Origin: Aurantiochytrium sp. KH105
Lineage: Eukaryota > Sar > Bigyra > Thraustochytrida > Thraustochytriidae
Reading direction: 5' to 3'
Length of the DNA stretch: 64,000 bases
NCBI GenBank assembly: GCA_003116975.1
Contig: BGKB01000028.1
Coordinates: forward strand, 62,001-126,000
The notes beneath the pieces are model-generated. The model was not told the origin of the DNA and made no database searches. It saw only the letters and a program-made list of their open reading frames with translations. A program made the translations under genes and the position numbers. Every line of letters begins with the position of its first letter. Position 1 is the first letter of the stretch. Below are positions 1 through 9,888 of this stretch, one piece after another.

Positions 1-375
1 GCGTCGAAAGAGCGCCTTGGCATTTTTGGCATCTTTTTCCAAAACTTTTGTGCAAAGTTCTATGGCGCGACGCGGCTCCCCGAGCCGCAGGCAGCAGGCA
101 GCAGCATTGAGCTGCAGGGGCGCGCAGGTTTCGTCCACCTGAGCTCTGTGGGGGTCCATGAGCTCAAAGTTGTACTGCGTCTCGTCAAACTCTCCATGGT
201 ACAGCCCTTGCTCGTACAGCTCGAGCGCCTCCCGCCACGCGCCTCCGCGGAACTTCTCGTTACCCTGCTCCTTGAGCTCCGTCGCGCGCTCGAGTCTCCG
301 CTCGAAGATCGGCGACCGCTCTTCCTTGGCGGGCTCCTCCATCTCCCCTTCCTTGGCGCGCTCGTCCAGCGACAT
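1..375 (-). CDS. TPR-domain protein, N-terminal fragment (runs off left edge)
   Basis: The 125 codons seen are the 5' end of a gene cut by the window edge. The product starts MSLDERAKEGEM. It carries a tetratricopeptide-like block: an EQGNEKFRGG helix, then LNAAACCLRLGE and a KNAKALFRR end. This pattern is typical of the TPR domains of Hsp90/Hsp70 co-chaperones and FKBP/AIP/TTC9-like proteins. An in-frame TGA lies at 391-393, five codons upstream of the ATG at 375, which fixes the start. In this family TPRs usually bind the C-terminal EEVD of chaperones; that role is inferred here. Any catalytic domain would lie outside the window, so the subfamily is open. Confidence 0.75.
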   Translation of the reverse strand, partial: MSLDERAKEGEMEEPAKEERSPIFERRLERATELKEQGNEKFRGGAWREALELYEQGLYHGEFDETQYNFELMDPHRAQVDETCAPLQLNAAACCLRLGEPRRAIELCTKVLEKDAKNAKALFRR

Positions 376-873
376 CTCTCTCTCTAAACCTCAGGTCCAC
401 TCCCAATGCCCTTTCTCGCTCGCTCGCTCGCTCGCTGGCGCTTCTACTGCTGCTATTTCTGCCGCTCGTGCGCTCGCTGCTGCTGTTGCTGTTACTCGCC
501 ACGTCCGCCACGGTCTTCGCGATTTGCGCCGCAGCTCCTTGGCGGCGGCGGCGCGGCTTTCGCCCTTTCCTGTGCCCCCATGTCTCGCGGACACGGCGCC
601 AAAAGCGACTGCCGCTTTTTATAATAGACAATATGCAGCGGTGCTCAGAATGGCCCGAAATCGTGCATTTTTTCCTTATCTACCCCCCTCCTTGACGGTT
701 TAACTACTGATAAGCAGGGGGAAGGTCTTGTGAGGAAATCGATCAGAGCTGCACCTTACCGTAGCAGATTGCCTGCGCGCTGTCTGCACGTGCGCAGGTG
801 CGTACGCGGGCGCAAAAGCAGCAAGCGCGCAGGAGTCGGAGTGGAGAAGCCAGAAGCATACTCTCGTGTTGTC
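376..873. other. Shared upstream region with microsatellites
   Basis: This gene-free stretch separates the TPR gene from the nuclease pseudogene. It holds a CTCG tetranucleotide run at 415-436, a CTG/TTG-rich stretch near 472-495 and the TATA-like site at 615-623. Several overlapping open frames cross it in different frames; they are low-complexity Arg/Ser/Ala/Cys and look non-coding. Confidence 0.6.
615..623 (-). promoter_or_regulatory. Candidate TATA box for the TPR gene
   Basis: The minus strand reads TATAAAAAG about 240 bases upstream of the TPR-gene ATG. Two other minus-strand genes in the window have TATAAAAG at a similar distance (31340-31347 and 57784-57791). The role is inferred from sequence only. 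Confidence 0.3.
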
Positions 874-1905
874 ATGGGCGTTACGGAGCTGCTCAAGCAA
901 CTACGTTCGAAGCAACGCAACGTACAGCTCTACGAACTCTTGCGCGACAAGGATGTTGGGATTGACGCCTCAGTCTGGCTGCACATGTACGTAAGCGTGC
1001 AGCATGAAGAGGTCTCAAAGGGCAACTTCACTAGCGTCGTGCAGGGCTTCATTGGGCGGCTTAAGAAGCTGAAAACGTAGGGCGCTCGACCTATCGTCGT
1101 CTTCGACGGCGTTTCAAATGAAATAAAGGCAAGCACGAACTCTGCAAGAAGCAACAAACGCGATAAAATGGTCAAAGCTTTGATGGAAAACCTACAAGCT
1201 TGCCTCAACGCCGGCGAGGAGCCTTCGACCGCGCTCATGGAAAAGATCTCAAAGGCAAACGCTGGCGTCACCCGTGATCTTGTTTACGCGGTCATCAGGC
1301 AGTTGCGAGTGGAGGGATACCCTTGTGTGGTAGCACCCTACGAGGCAGATCACACGCTTGTGGCGTTGCTCCATGAAGTTTCCATCCAATACATTATCTC
1401 AGTTGACTCAGACATGCTCGTTCACCGCGGCGGAAATGTCGTTGTCATCCCACCGGGCTTTTGGCAGGACGTTTTGGGCATTTTCTACGACCAGCGGCAA
1501 ATACTGCGCAAGCAGATGAATCAAACGCGCTCTGCGACCGTCCACGTGACTTGGGTCTTATCATTGACAGAGTTGTAGGACAGCACGCATGCGAGCCGCG
1601 TGAAGCGACGGCTGCTGTGGGCCTTGCGTACGCGTTACTCGTGGATTCGGACTATCACAACCTTAAAGGCGTTGGGGCAAAAACGGCACTGTCCGTCATG
1701 GAGCTGCTCTTACATCGCGGGGTCACGCTGGAAAGCTGGAAAGACCCGGATCAGCTCGCGGACATTTCATCTCGCGCCTTGCTTTCGCGAAGTGCTGCTG
1801 CATCCGTTCTCTTATGACGATTGCTCCTATATATCGCGGAACTGCGGAATGGGCCTTGTTTGCGCTGGCACCATTGAAGAGAGCATGAACATTTCGTATT
1901 GCTAG
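874..1905 (+). pseudogene. Decayed FEN1/XPG-family structure-specific nuclease
   Basis: The conceptual product starts MGVTELLKQL at 874 and follows the family order. The N-region reads GIDASVWLH. PIVVFDG follows directly after an in-frame TAG at 1078-1080. The I-region reads VAPYEAD and SVDSDMLVH. The helix-hairpin-helix region reads DYHNLKGVGAKTAL. The reading frame changes between about 1,480 and 1,560, and again near 1,790, where the match continues as FREVLLHPFSYDD. One stop and two frame changes, with no convincing splice sites at the breaks, argue for a pseudogene. FEN1/EXO1/XPG relatives cut DNA flaps and bubbles during replication and repair. Sequencing error or unrecognised introns remain possible. 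It is plainly unlike the intact genes around it. Confidence 0.7.
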
Positions 1906-1906
1906 G

Positions 1907-2086
1907 CCATGTCACAGCCGACAGTTGCTCTGCAGGCGCGCCCGGCATCAGGCTCACGACGTGCGCGCAACCTAACCACCACTACGAAGGTAGACTTCGT
2001 CGAATATCAATATCTTGGGCTCTACACTCGGGACGGTTGGGAAACCCCGCAAGGTACTAGCCTAATCGATGTCCTTTCCAAGCCTT
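1907..2086 (+). pseudogene. Short open frame downstream of the nuclease remnant
   Basis: A 59-codon ATG-to-TGA frame starts MSQPTVALQA and ends DVLSKP. It begins one base after the last readable piece of the nuclease pseudogene, in a different frame. It may be the decayed C-terminal tail of that gene. No domain is recognised, and it could be chance. Confidence 0.2.
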
Positions 2087-2854
2087 GACAATCCCACCGC
2101 CGCGCAGACCACGCAAGGTCGACTTCGCGCGAAGGAAATGGTTATGTATAATATGGCAAGAATGTCCAAATCCTCCCAAGACGTATAGGCCACTTCGCCC
2201 AAGAGTGGTAGGTTTGGAGCGAAAGAGGGCACTTTCAATGTCTATTATACAAACGGTCTTTTTATCCTTAGGCCTACAACGCTCGCTGCTCACCCGGCGC
2301 CGTGCTTGCCGCGAGGTCAGACCTCTGCCCCGGGCGGTGAATTCTTTTGCTGCCGAGGCCTCCGAACCAGCCCACGTCCACAAACTTCGCCCCGACAAGC
2401 CGCCTGGGCCCTTCTGGCTCCGCGCCGCGCCGCAGGTCTGCCGCGCGGCAGCGCCCCCGGGACGTGCGGCAGGGTCGCGCTCGCCTTGCATGTGATGCCC
2501 TCGTGCTCGCGGGCCCGCCCGGGCGCCTGCTTGCCTGCTTGCCCGCGCTGCCCCATACCGCCGCGGACGCGCGGCGGACTGTGGCCGCGCCCCGCGAAGC
2601 GCCGCCGCAGCTGCGCGGGCGCGCCTGCGACGTGCGTGGCGCCGCGCGGCGAGCGAGCGAGCGAAATGCAAAAGCGCGGTTCGCAGGCAGGCAGAGGCAG
2701 GCACTGCCAGGCCGAGTCAGGCCGCCGCCCCGACTCCGCGGCGCGGCGCTTGCCTCGCCCTGCCCCGCCCTGCCTCGCGCTGCCCGCAGACCGCAGGCAG
2801 GCCGCAGCCGCGCCAGGATCGACCGATCGGGCGCGCGCAGGGAGGGCGCGGGAG

Positions 2855-2894
2855 GATGGGATGGGATGGATGGGATGGGATGGGATGGGATGGG
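2855..2894 (+). repeat. GGGAT pentanucleotide tract
   Basis: Near-perfect tandem copies of GGGAT with one shortened unit. A GGGA tetranucleotide tract follows at 2936-2960. The G-rich strand is the plus strand. Confidence 0.9.
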
Positions 2895-3310
2895 GTTGCC
2901 GTGCAGGGCTGCTGCTGCAGACAAACGGACGCGGCGGAGGGAGGGAGGGAGGGAGGGAGGCCGGGGCGACGCGCGGAGACGCGGGAGGGGCGGCGTGGCG
3001 CGACGGGTGCGCCGACGCGGCCACCTGCAGAGCGGAGCAGAGCAGGTCCACACCCACCCAGGACCCGAGCAGACCCGGCCGATCACCTGCCATGGCCAAG
3101 CAGCCAGATATCCAACCGGATCAAACCGGATCAAACCAGACCATCTGAGGTGCCCAGCCAGGCGAAAGGCTCAGGCTCGGAGCCCGAGCCCTGGCTCTGA
3201 GCCCCCGACGTCCGCTGCCGTCCTCGCGACCTTGACCATTCACCGGCCGGTACATCCTTTCCTCCCCCTCCCCCACCTCCCTCCCGCTCCGCTGCTCGTT
3301 GGGCGACGTC

Positions 3311-3429
3311 CGCATCGCACTGCATCGTACCGCACCGCACCGCACCGCATCGCATCGCATCGCATCGCATCGCATCGCAGAGCATCGCATCGCATCGCAG
3401 AGCATCGCATAGCAGAGCACATCGCAGAG
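3311..3429 (+). repeat. CGCAT/CGCAC pentanucleotide tract with interruptions
   Basis: A run of CGCAC then CGCAT units, broken at intervals by AGAG, which gives a weak higher-order period. All translated frames over it are five-residue repeats, which is why spurious frames persist here. Confidence 0.9.
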
Positions 3430-3764
3430 CGGCGGAAGTCTGGAGCAACTCGCACGTCCACTAGTGGGCGGCACAGCAGCGCCACGCAGCCCCTCTACCG
3501 CCGCCGGCAGGCGCGGCCCCACAGCCGCCGGTTGGCTGCGCCGGGGTTCTCGACTCAGGCCCCGCCGACACAACCGGCCGGCCCCCTGCGCTTCCTCTAC
3601 GAATCGCTCCACAGTCGTCGCAGCTACGCTTTTGCAGGCCACTGCGCCGCAGCTGTGGTGTCACTGTGGAGAACCTCAGGACCCCTCGGTTTTCGCCCCG
3701 GGCGAGCGAGAACACAAGCGAGCAAGCAAGTCGCTTTGCTCGCTCCTGGCTTCACAGACGAGTC

Positions 3765-3824
3765 GAGTCGAAGCGAGCCGAGTCGAAGCGAGCCGAGTCG
3801 AAGCGAGCCGAGCCGAGGCGCGCC
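3765..3824 (+). repeat. 15-base tandem repeat
   Basis: Three identical copies of gagtcgaagcgagcc (3765-3779, 3780-3794, 3795-3809) and a degraded fourth copy. Confidence 0.9.
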
Positions 3825-4281
3825 GGGCAGGGCTCGGACGAAGCGAGGGGTAGCACACCCCGCCCGCCCCCCGCGCCCTCCGCGCGCGCGCAACGCAAGG
3901 CCTGCTTTTGTCTCGCTCCATTGGCCATCGGGGCGGTCGGCCAACCCATCACGCTTCCCCCGAAAGAGGTCTCCGCGCGAATAAGGGCTCTCGAGACCCC
4001 CAACGATTTAGAACGCGAACGTGGCATCTCTGCTCCTGCAGCGGCAACGACTCCCTCCCGCTTGACCACTCGCTCGCTCGCTCGCGCGCGCGCTCTCGCG
4101 CGCGCTCCGCAAAACGCGCGCCCACAGGCTTGCAACACATACTAACAGGAGCACAAATTCACTTGATCCCAGTTTTATCGATTGACCGAAGGCGCTTTGA
4201 TCCCTCTCGAGCCTGTTCTGCGCGCAGGCTTCTCCAAGACTCCTTGCCTCTCTGCCCATCTAACAACCCATCTTATCTGCC

Positions 4282-7200
4282 ATGGCGCATCGCGAAGGGC
4301 AAACGCTCAATGCCGAAGCCGGCTATGAACTTGAAGCACCATCCTCGACAATGGGCGACACCGACTTGGCGCCTGACACGCAACAAGACTTCACAACCAC
4401 AATAAATGTCGCACCCAATTCCACCTCTTCATCCGCTTCGGTAGCCTCGAGCTCCGCCAGTGCCACGAGCGCACCCGTGCTGCCCTCGAGAAGATCCAGA
4501 AGGAGGCTCAAGCAGCGAAACCGCTTCGATGACGAAGATCTCAGCGAGGTGGCGGTGCGCAAGCGTCAGGTGGAACAGCGCAGCCTCGCGCTCGAGTCCA
4601 GCGTGGCGATCGAGCTGGTCAATCCAGCGCTCATCGAGAGGCTGATGGAGCTTACACGAGCCCACGCCAGCGCCAAGCTCGATAAGGACCTCGCCTCGGC
4701 GCGCGCTGAATTGGAACAAGAGCTCATGGAACAAAATGAGCTGCAGTCCAACCATGACGCTGACGAAGAAGGCGCATATCAATCTGCAGAGGACGACGAT
4801 CCAACCTCCAATCAGGAAGACCCTACCAGTGAAGACTCCGCGCGACAAGGGGAAACGCAAGCGGGACCATCGGTCGAGCTACAGGCTGGTCAAAGGGCGC
4901 TGCGCGAGAGCGCAGGCGACGACACTGGAAGGTTCACGGCCAAGAACACGCAGCCACTGCATTCTCCCGCATCTTCGCCGTCATCAGCCTCATCTTCTGC
5001 ACAGTTGGACGCACCTGTCACATCCACAGACGCATTGTCATCTGGAGAGATCGAACCTCTCGATGCAAGCACGGACTACCCTGTCCCCAACGAGACATTT
5101 ATGGAAGACGAAGGAAGTGAAGAAGAACAAAGGCGAAGAGCGCAAGGAGGGCAAGAAAGACAAGAGGAAGAAGATCCTGATCGTACCATTCCGTTCCCAC
5201 CGTCCTTATCCTGTCGAGACGAGGCCAGCAACTGCAGCGGTGACAATAGCAGCAAAGAGAATTTTATCTCTGCTGAGCCTCCAAGGCAACAATCTGGGGA
5301 CCGTGACGTGGCTTCGTGGAGCTCGCAGCATTCCAGCAATCAGTCCTGTGATACAAATCGAATCTCTTCGCCTTCTTCAACTTCGGAAGGCTCACCATCA
5401 GAGCGTCGCGAAATACTTGTGGGAGATCAAGCAAGCCCTACATCGTCCGCCCCGCGCAAGCGCGCCTTACCAGAAATCTCTCTGTCGGACAGCGACCTGA
5501 ATGAGGCCGAGTCTCACAGAAAGAAGCACCGGAGTTTCGCCGAGGAAAAGGATGCGGCGCAAGAACTTGTCGCTTCGACGGAGCTGCAGAAAGCTGATCA
5601 AGATGTTCTGGACAATGAGGTAGGCCCGGAGGGTGAGCTCCACAATGAAGTGGAGAGCAGCAACAAGTTCGATCAAGACAGCGACCTGAATAAGGCCGAG
5701 TCTCACAGAAAGAAGCAACGGAGTTTTGTCGAGGAAAAGGACGCGGCCCAAGATATTGTCGCTCCGTTAGAGCTGCAGGTAGCCGATCAAGATGTCTCGG
5801 ACAATGAGGCAGACCTGGAGGATGAGTTCCGTGATAAAATGGAAACCAGCAACAACAGAACTGATCAAGAACAGGACGATGATGAAAGAGAAGAAGATAG
5901 AATCAAAGCCAGAGGGGATGATGGCGATGAAAATCATCAAAAAGCTGTCGAGGATCAAGACGACGACGAAAAAGAAGAAGAAGTCGAGGAAACGGGGCAA
6001 AAACAAGACCAAGAACAGGAGGAGAAGCCAGGAGACGAAGACAGCGACCAAAAGTCCGACGACGAGGAAAACGAGGGTACGTTCGACCGTGAGGCCGAAG
6101 ACAGCTTGGCCCTCTGCAAGCCGATCCTGAAGCGAGGACCGCGTAAGTCGGGCGTTGTCAAACCACCTCGCCACAGGTCTGCATTCCGCAAAATGTCCAA
6201 GGAGCGGCGAAAGGCCAAGGCGCAGCTTCTTAAAAATGCTGCTCGGGCCCAGTCGAGATCGCAAGCCAAAGCTCAGGCCTCCACCGCCGTAGATTCAAAC
6301 GTCTCTCCTTCCCCGCCTCAGTTCCAGCCACAGCCACGACCGCAATCGCAGCCACAGCCGCAGTCGCAGCTGCAGCCGCAGCCACAGCCCTCCCCGGAAT
6401 CCAATGATGCAGCAGGACCGGTCGAAGCGGAGGCGCCCAGTATGCCAGCACCGGCGGCACAAAGTAAGGCTAAAAAGCTGCGTTCGGTCAAAAGCTCCTC
6501 ACAACGGAGTGAGACGTCGGGCAATGATGGCGCCGAGGCCCGCGTGCGACGCGTCATGAAACGGAAAAAGGCAATGCAAGTCATTGAGCACATGCACATA
6601 CCCAAGGGCACGCAGTGTCGCGTGCGATGGTCCATCACATGGAAAATCAAGGACCCGCGAACACTTTCGTGGCTGAAAAGTTGGGAGGATGAACAGGACG
6701 AAGAGGAAGAGGAAGAAAGTGAAGACATCCCTGCGGAGCCGACGCAAGAAACCACAATGGTTACGCAGGCCGGGCATAACGACACTTCTTCTTCTTCTTC
6801 TTCCGAGGACAACAACAACGACATTCCTGCGACTGCCGAGGTTGTGGATTCTTCGTCTACTACTACTCCGAGCGAGACAACTTCTGGTCAAAACGTGACA
6901 CAACCAAGGCGTCAGAGGGGAGTTCGAGTATCTCTCACGGGCGATGGGGTGCGCCTGTCGCGAGCATCGAATTTGGGTCTACCAAAGCAGCGTGACTTCT
7001 ACGCAGTGCTTGTTCAGGGAGAAAGGGCAAAGAAAGAACACTTGTATGACATTTGCTCCGAGCTCAAAGGCGACCGCAACGAGGTCATCGTAGAGGACGT
7101 CCTCATCAAGGGTGTCGAGGGCAAACGTGTGAGCGGCGTGCTCGAATGGACAGTTCCTGCATGGCTCTCTCCCGGTGTATACAAGCTGGAAATTGGAAGT

Positions 7201-8328
7201 CGCTCCATCCATGTGTGTTGCACAACAGAATCCTTTCGCGTGACGGAAGCCTTTGGCATGCTTGACTTCACCACCGTTGGCGTATGGTGCCTGTGCGAGA
7301 GCGTGCAGGCAAGCGAGTCCGTCGATAAGGGCAAAATTTGGGTGTCATGCTCGACGTGTCATTCTTGGCAACACTGGTGCTGCTACGAGCGCGCCTGGGA
7401 CGCGCCCGAGAACAACGAGCTTGGAATCGTCGGTCACCATCGCTCTGCGGCCATTCCGCGCGATAGCGACGCCTTTACGTGCTGGTCCTGCTTCCAATAC
7501 GCTTCGGTAAGCCGCGACAAGCTGCCGGTGCCCCTTGCAACCGATGCCGAGCATGAGCTCCTATTGCGCAAGCTCGAAAGCCAGCGTCTCTTGCGCATGA
7601 TTCGCATGTTCAACAAGGCTAGCGGCGGGTACTCTCGACGTAGCTTTGACCGTTTTGGCCGCGAAATCGTCAACAAGCGCCTCTATTGCACGCCGAATCA
7701 TGCCGTGTGCTTTATCGGCACCCTTCTTGACAAGATCTTCAACTATGGGATTGCGGGCCTCAATGACTTCGTACGAACGGGCAACTTCCAATCTGGGCCT
7801 CCTGTGCAGGAGAATCGGACTATGCGCTGCGCTGATCTGGGGGCTGGTGTGGGAGCGCTGTCCTCCATCCTGCCTCGGGGGTCGACCTGCATTGAAATCG
7901 ATGAGGAGCGCTTCAGCAAAGGATCAAAGCGCTACAACGCGCGCGATTGGATTCTTGGCGATGTCCTCAACGCTAGCATTTACGAGCCCTTGCATCGAAA
8001 ATTCGACCTCGTTATCGCCAACCCCGATTTCGAAGTCGCGCTGCCCTTTCTGTGCGCTGCACTTTATATGCTTCGTGACCACGAGGATGCGCGCATTCTT
8101 TTCCTTCTTCCAAGCGACTACTTTGAAGCCAGTCCTCTGCGAAGCCGCTGCTTCAAGCTCCTCCCCGTCGTCGTGGAAACAGAATTCAAGCTTGGTCACC
8201 TCAACTACTTGCAGGACGACCCCCTCGCGCAAAAGCTCACGGTCGACTCGCTCTTTGTCATTCGTCGCGGCCGTCTCAACAAGTTTGTGCACACCGTTGT
8301 GAATGCGCGCCTTGGCGGAATGCTCTGA
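4282..8328 (+). CDS. PHD-finger protein with C-terminal N6-adenine-MTase-like domain
   Basis: The product is 1,348 residues, uninterrupted, with its ATG in a CCATGG context. Residues 1-870 are mostly disordered and acidic (Ser, Glu, Asp, Gln). They hold a two-copy repeat starting DSDLNEAESHRKK, then a Pro/Gln tract. A likely beta-sandwich (about 880-990) precedes a C4HC3 PHD-type zinc finger (about 998-1075: WCLCE, CSTCHSWQHWCC, CWSC). The C-terminal third (about 1120-1345) has methyltransferase marks: LYCTPNHAV (motif X-like), ADLGAGVGALS (motif I) and VIANPDFE (motif IV, where DNA, RNA or protein N-MTases have NPPF/Y). A chromatin role, with PHD reading a histone tail and the MTase modifying nucleic acid or protein, is inferred. 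The Pro-to-Asp change in motif IV leaves activity uncertain. Confidence 0.75.
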   Translation: MAHREGQTLNAEAGYELEAPSSTMGDTDLAPDTQQDFTTTINVAPNSTSSSASVASSSASATSAPVLPSRRSRRRLKQRNRFDDEDLSEVAVRKRQVEQRSLALESSVAIELVNPALIERLMELTRAHASAKLDKDLASARAELEQELMEQNELQSNHDADEEGAYQSAEDDDPTSNQEDPTSEDSARQGETQAGPSVELQAGQRALRESAGDDTGRFTAKNTQPLHSPASSPSSASSSAQLDAPVTSTDALSSGEIEPLDASTDYPVPNETFMEDEGSEEEQRRRAQGGQERQEEEDPDRTIPFPPSLSCRDEASNCSGDNSSKENFISAEPPRQQSGDRDVASWSSQHSSNQSCDTNRISSPSSTSEGSPSERREILVGDQASPTSSAPRKRALPEISLSDSDLNEAESHRKKHRSFAEEKDAAQELVASTELQKADQDVLDNEVGPEGELHNEVESSNKFDQDSDLNKAESHRKKQRSFVEEKDAAQDIVAPLELQVADQDVSDNEADLEDEFRDKMETSNNRTDQEQDDDEREEDRIKARGDDGDENHQKAVEDQDDDEKEEEVEETGQKQDQEQEEKPGDEDSDQKSDDEENEGTFDREAEDSLALCKPILKRGPRKSGVVKPPRHRSAFRKMSKERRKAKAQLLKNAARAQSRSQAKAQASTAVDSNVSPSPPQFQPQPRPQSQPQPQSQLQPQPQPSPESNDAAGPVEAEAPSMPAPAAQSKAKKLRSVKSSSQRSETSGNDGAEARVRRVMKRKKAMQVIEHMHIPKGTQCRVRWSITWKIKDPRTLSWLKSWEDEQDEEEEEESEDIPAEPTQETTMVTQAGHNDTSSSSSSEDNNNDIPATAEVVDSSSTTTPSETTSGQNVTQPRRQRGVRVSLTGDGVRLSRASNLGLPKQRDFYAVLVQGERAKKEHLYDICSELKGDRNEVIVEDVLIKGVEGKRVSGVLEWTVPAWLSPGVYKLEIGSRSIHVCCTTESFRVTEAFGMLDFTTVGVWCLCESVQASESVDKGKIWVSCSTCHSWQHWCCYERAWDAPENNELGIVGHHRSAAIPRDSDAFTCWSCFQYASVSRDKLPVPLATDAEHELLLRKLESQRLLRMIRMFNKASGGYSRRSFDRFGREIVNKRLYCTPNHAVCFIGTLLDKIFNYGIAGLNDFVRTGNFQSGPPVQENRTMRCADLGAGVGALSSILPRGSTCIEIDEERFSKGSKRYNARDWILGDVLNASIYEPLHRKFDLVIANPDFEVALPFLCAALYMLRDHEDARILFLLPSDYFEASPLRSRCFKLLPVVVETEFKLGHLNYLQDDPLAQKLTVDSLFVIRRGRLNKFVHTVVNARLGGML

Positions 8329-9196
8329 GTCAGAATCCCATCCATCTGTCCATAGGACTTGTTTGCCTGGACCAGCGTGACCGGTCCTTGGAACCAGTCG
8401 AGGCGAAGTTCGAACGGACTTCTGCATCGCCACAGCCACGGCCAGTACCTCAAAATATAAAGCAAGCAAGCAGTAATCTATGAAAGAATTGTAATCCAAC
8501 ATCCACCGCCTCCGCTTAAGCGTCTATCCTCCCCTATCGTCAACCACCTTCCCTTCCCCTCTCCCCTCCACCAACGATGGTAAACATCGATCTAGGCCAC
8601 TCTTACTAACGCTCGAGTTTTGACTCACACATCCTCCAGGTCAATTCCCGCGCGCCTTTTGCTTCCATTGTGTTGTGAGCGCGACGGGCGCCACGTCCTT
8701 CTGTCTCCGCAGCCGCGCACGACTCCGCAGCTTGCTGGCGCGCTCAAGTCGATCTTTCCGGTCGATCGATCGATCGACCGACCGGGGACCGACCGTCTTC
8801 GACTCGCCTGATCGACACTGCAAAACGGGACGCGCTCCGCGATTTGGCGCAGTATGCACGCAGCAAGCGGGGTACCGCGCGTAAAAACGGGCTCGACCGA
8901 GCCCGCTAGGAGCCGTCTCGGGTTTCGAGCAGTTAGTCAAGTCGAGTCGCGGCGCGTGACCTTGCGCGACGCGAGCTCGGGCGCGAGGACCCTCCCGCCC
9001 GCGCGAGCGGCGCCGCGCGGTGCGCCGCCGACTCGCCAGCGAGCGAGCTCGAGCCTGCCCAGCCTCGCGGCCTCAGCGAGCAAGCGAGCGGGCCACAGCG
9101 GGATATGCGGCCTGGCTGCACGGTGACCTGGACCGCGACAGCCCTGGCTCCTGCGAGCCCAGCCCGAGCGCAGCCGAGCGCAAGGCAGCGTGGCCC
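8329..9196. other. Intergenic region
   Basis: It contains the 3' flank of the PHD gene and the upstream region of the next gene. A GATC/GACC run lies near 8762-8785 and Arg/Ala-coding low complexity near 9,000-9,110. No gene is supported. Confidence 0.5.
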
Positions 9197-9861
9197 ATGC
9201 ACCATGTGTTCGCGGCAGGAGTAGCCGTCGTTGGCATCGTAGTGTCCTTGTATGCGCTCGTCAGCGAAAAGCTCCGCTGGAACAGTCTGTCCACGTTCGC
9301 CGTCACAACCAAGCTCAAAGTGGTGATTCTTTGCATCACGGGCCCCATCGGTAAGTCGAATCTGCACGGAATCCTATGTGTTGGGATCATGCTCGCTGTT
9401 TCTGTCTTCTTGACAAGATGCTGACGCGACTTTGCAACATTGACAATGGAATATTGTTTTCACGCAGCCATGGTAACATGTCTTCTTTACGGCTTCTTGG
9501 CCTTTTTGCTCGCGACGGAACGAGCAACGAGCACCTGCTTTTACATCAGTGCCTCGTGGACTGTTATCTTTACAGATATGTGCATGATCCTGTATCGGGA
9601 TGCGCGCGATCTTTGTCGACAAAAAGTGGACCTCTCGCTCCAATTTGTCAACGTTTTCATACTCTTATATACCTTTGCAAACATGCCCTACACGCCGACT
9701 TCGTTTGTGCTGATTTCGGCCGCCGGATGGTACGTTTACAGTAATTTGCCCATCTGTATCAGTCGGAACTCTGTCTGGACTAACGAGACCCGTCGCGCGA
9801 CATTGTGGATTTTTGGGTTTACTACTTCCTTGTCAATTCCCCATTTGCGAAAATAATATAA
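9197..9861 (+). CDS. Small multi-pass membrane protein, spliced
   Basis: Best model: exons 9197-9350, 9468-9740 and 9788-9861, giving 166 residues. Intron 1 has a clear GTAAGT donor and a CACGCAG acceptor. Removing it joins two hydrophobic frames without loss of phase. Intron 2 (47 bases, GTAATT donor, CTAAC near its GAG acceptor) is less sure; reading through instead ends at 9856 with a more polar tail. The spliced end reads VDFWVYYFLVNSPF, a natural membrane helix. About five membrane segments are visible: VFAAGVAVVGIVVSLYALV, KVVILCITGPIAMV, CLLYGFLAFLL, a helix around WTVIFTDMCMIL, and VNVFILLYTFANM. Family and function are not recognised. An in-frame upstream start at 9020 adds only low-complexity sequence. 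Confidence 0.55.
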
Positions 9862-9888
9862 AACAACGACATAGGGGCTCTCTCGTCA

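Larger units (their letters stand above)
2087..4281. other. 2.2 kb GC-rich, repeat-rich intergenic region
   Basis: No credible gene is seen. Long frames overlap in all six frames, including one of 545 codons at 2347-3984. All are Arg/Ala/Pro/Ser-rich and cross simple repeats, as expected where stop codons are rare in GC-rich DNA. The last few hundred bases should hold the promoter and leader of the PHD gene at 4282. The palindrome TAGGCCTA occurs at 2269-2276. Confidence 0.6.

Noticed and set aside
2347..3984. 545-codon plus-strand open frame
   Set aside because: Arg/Ala/Pro/Ser-rich, crosses several microsatellites, and equally long frames exist on both strands there. GC-rich DNA lacking stops explains it.
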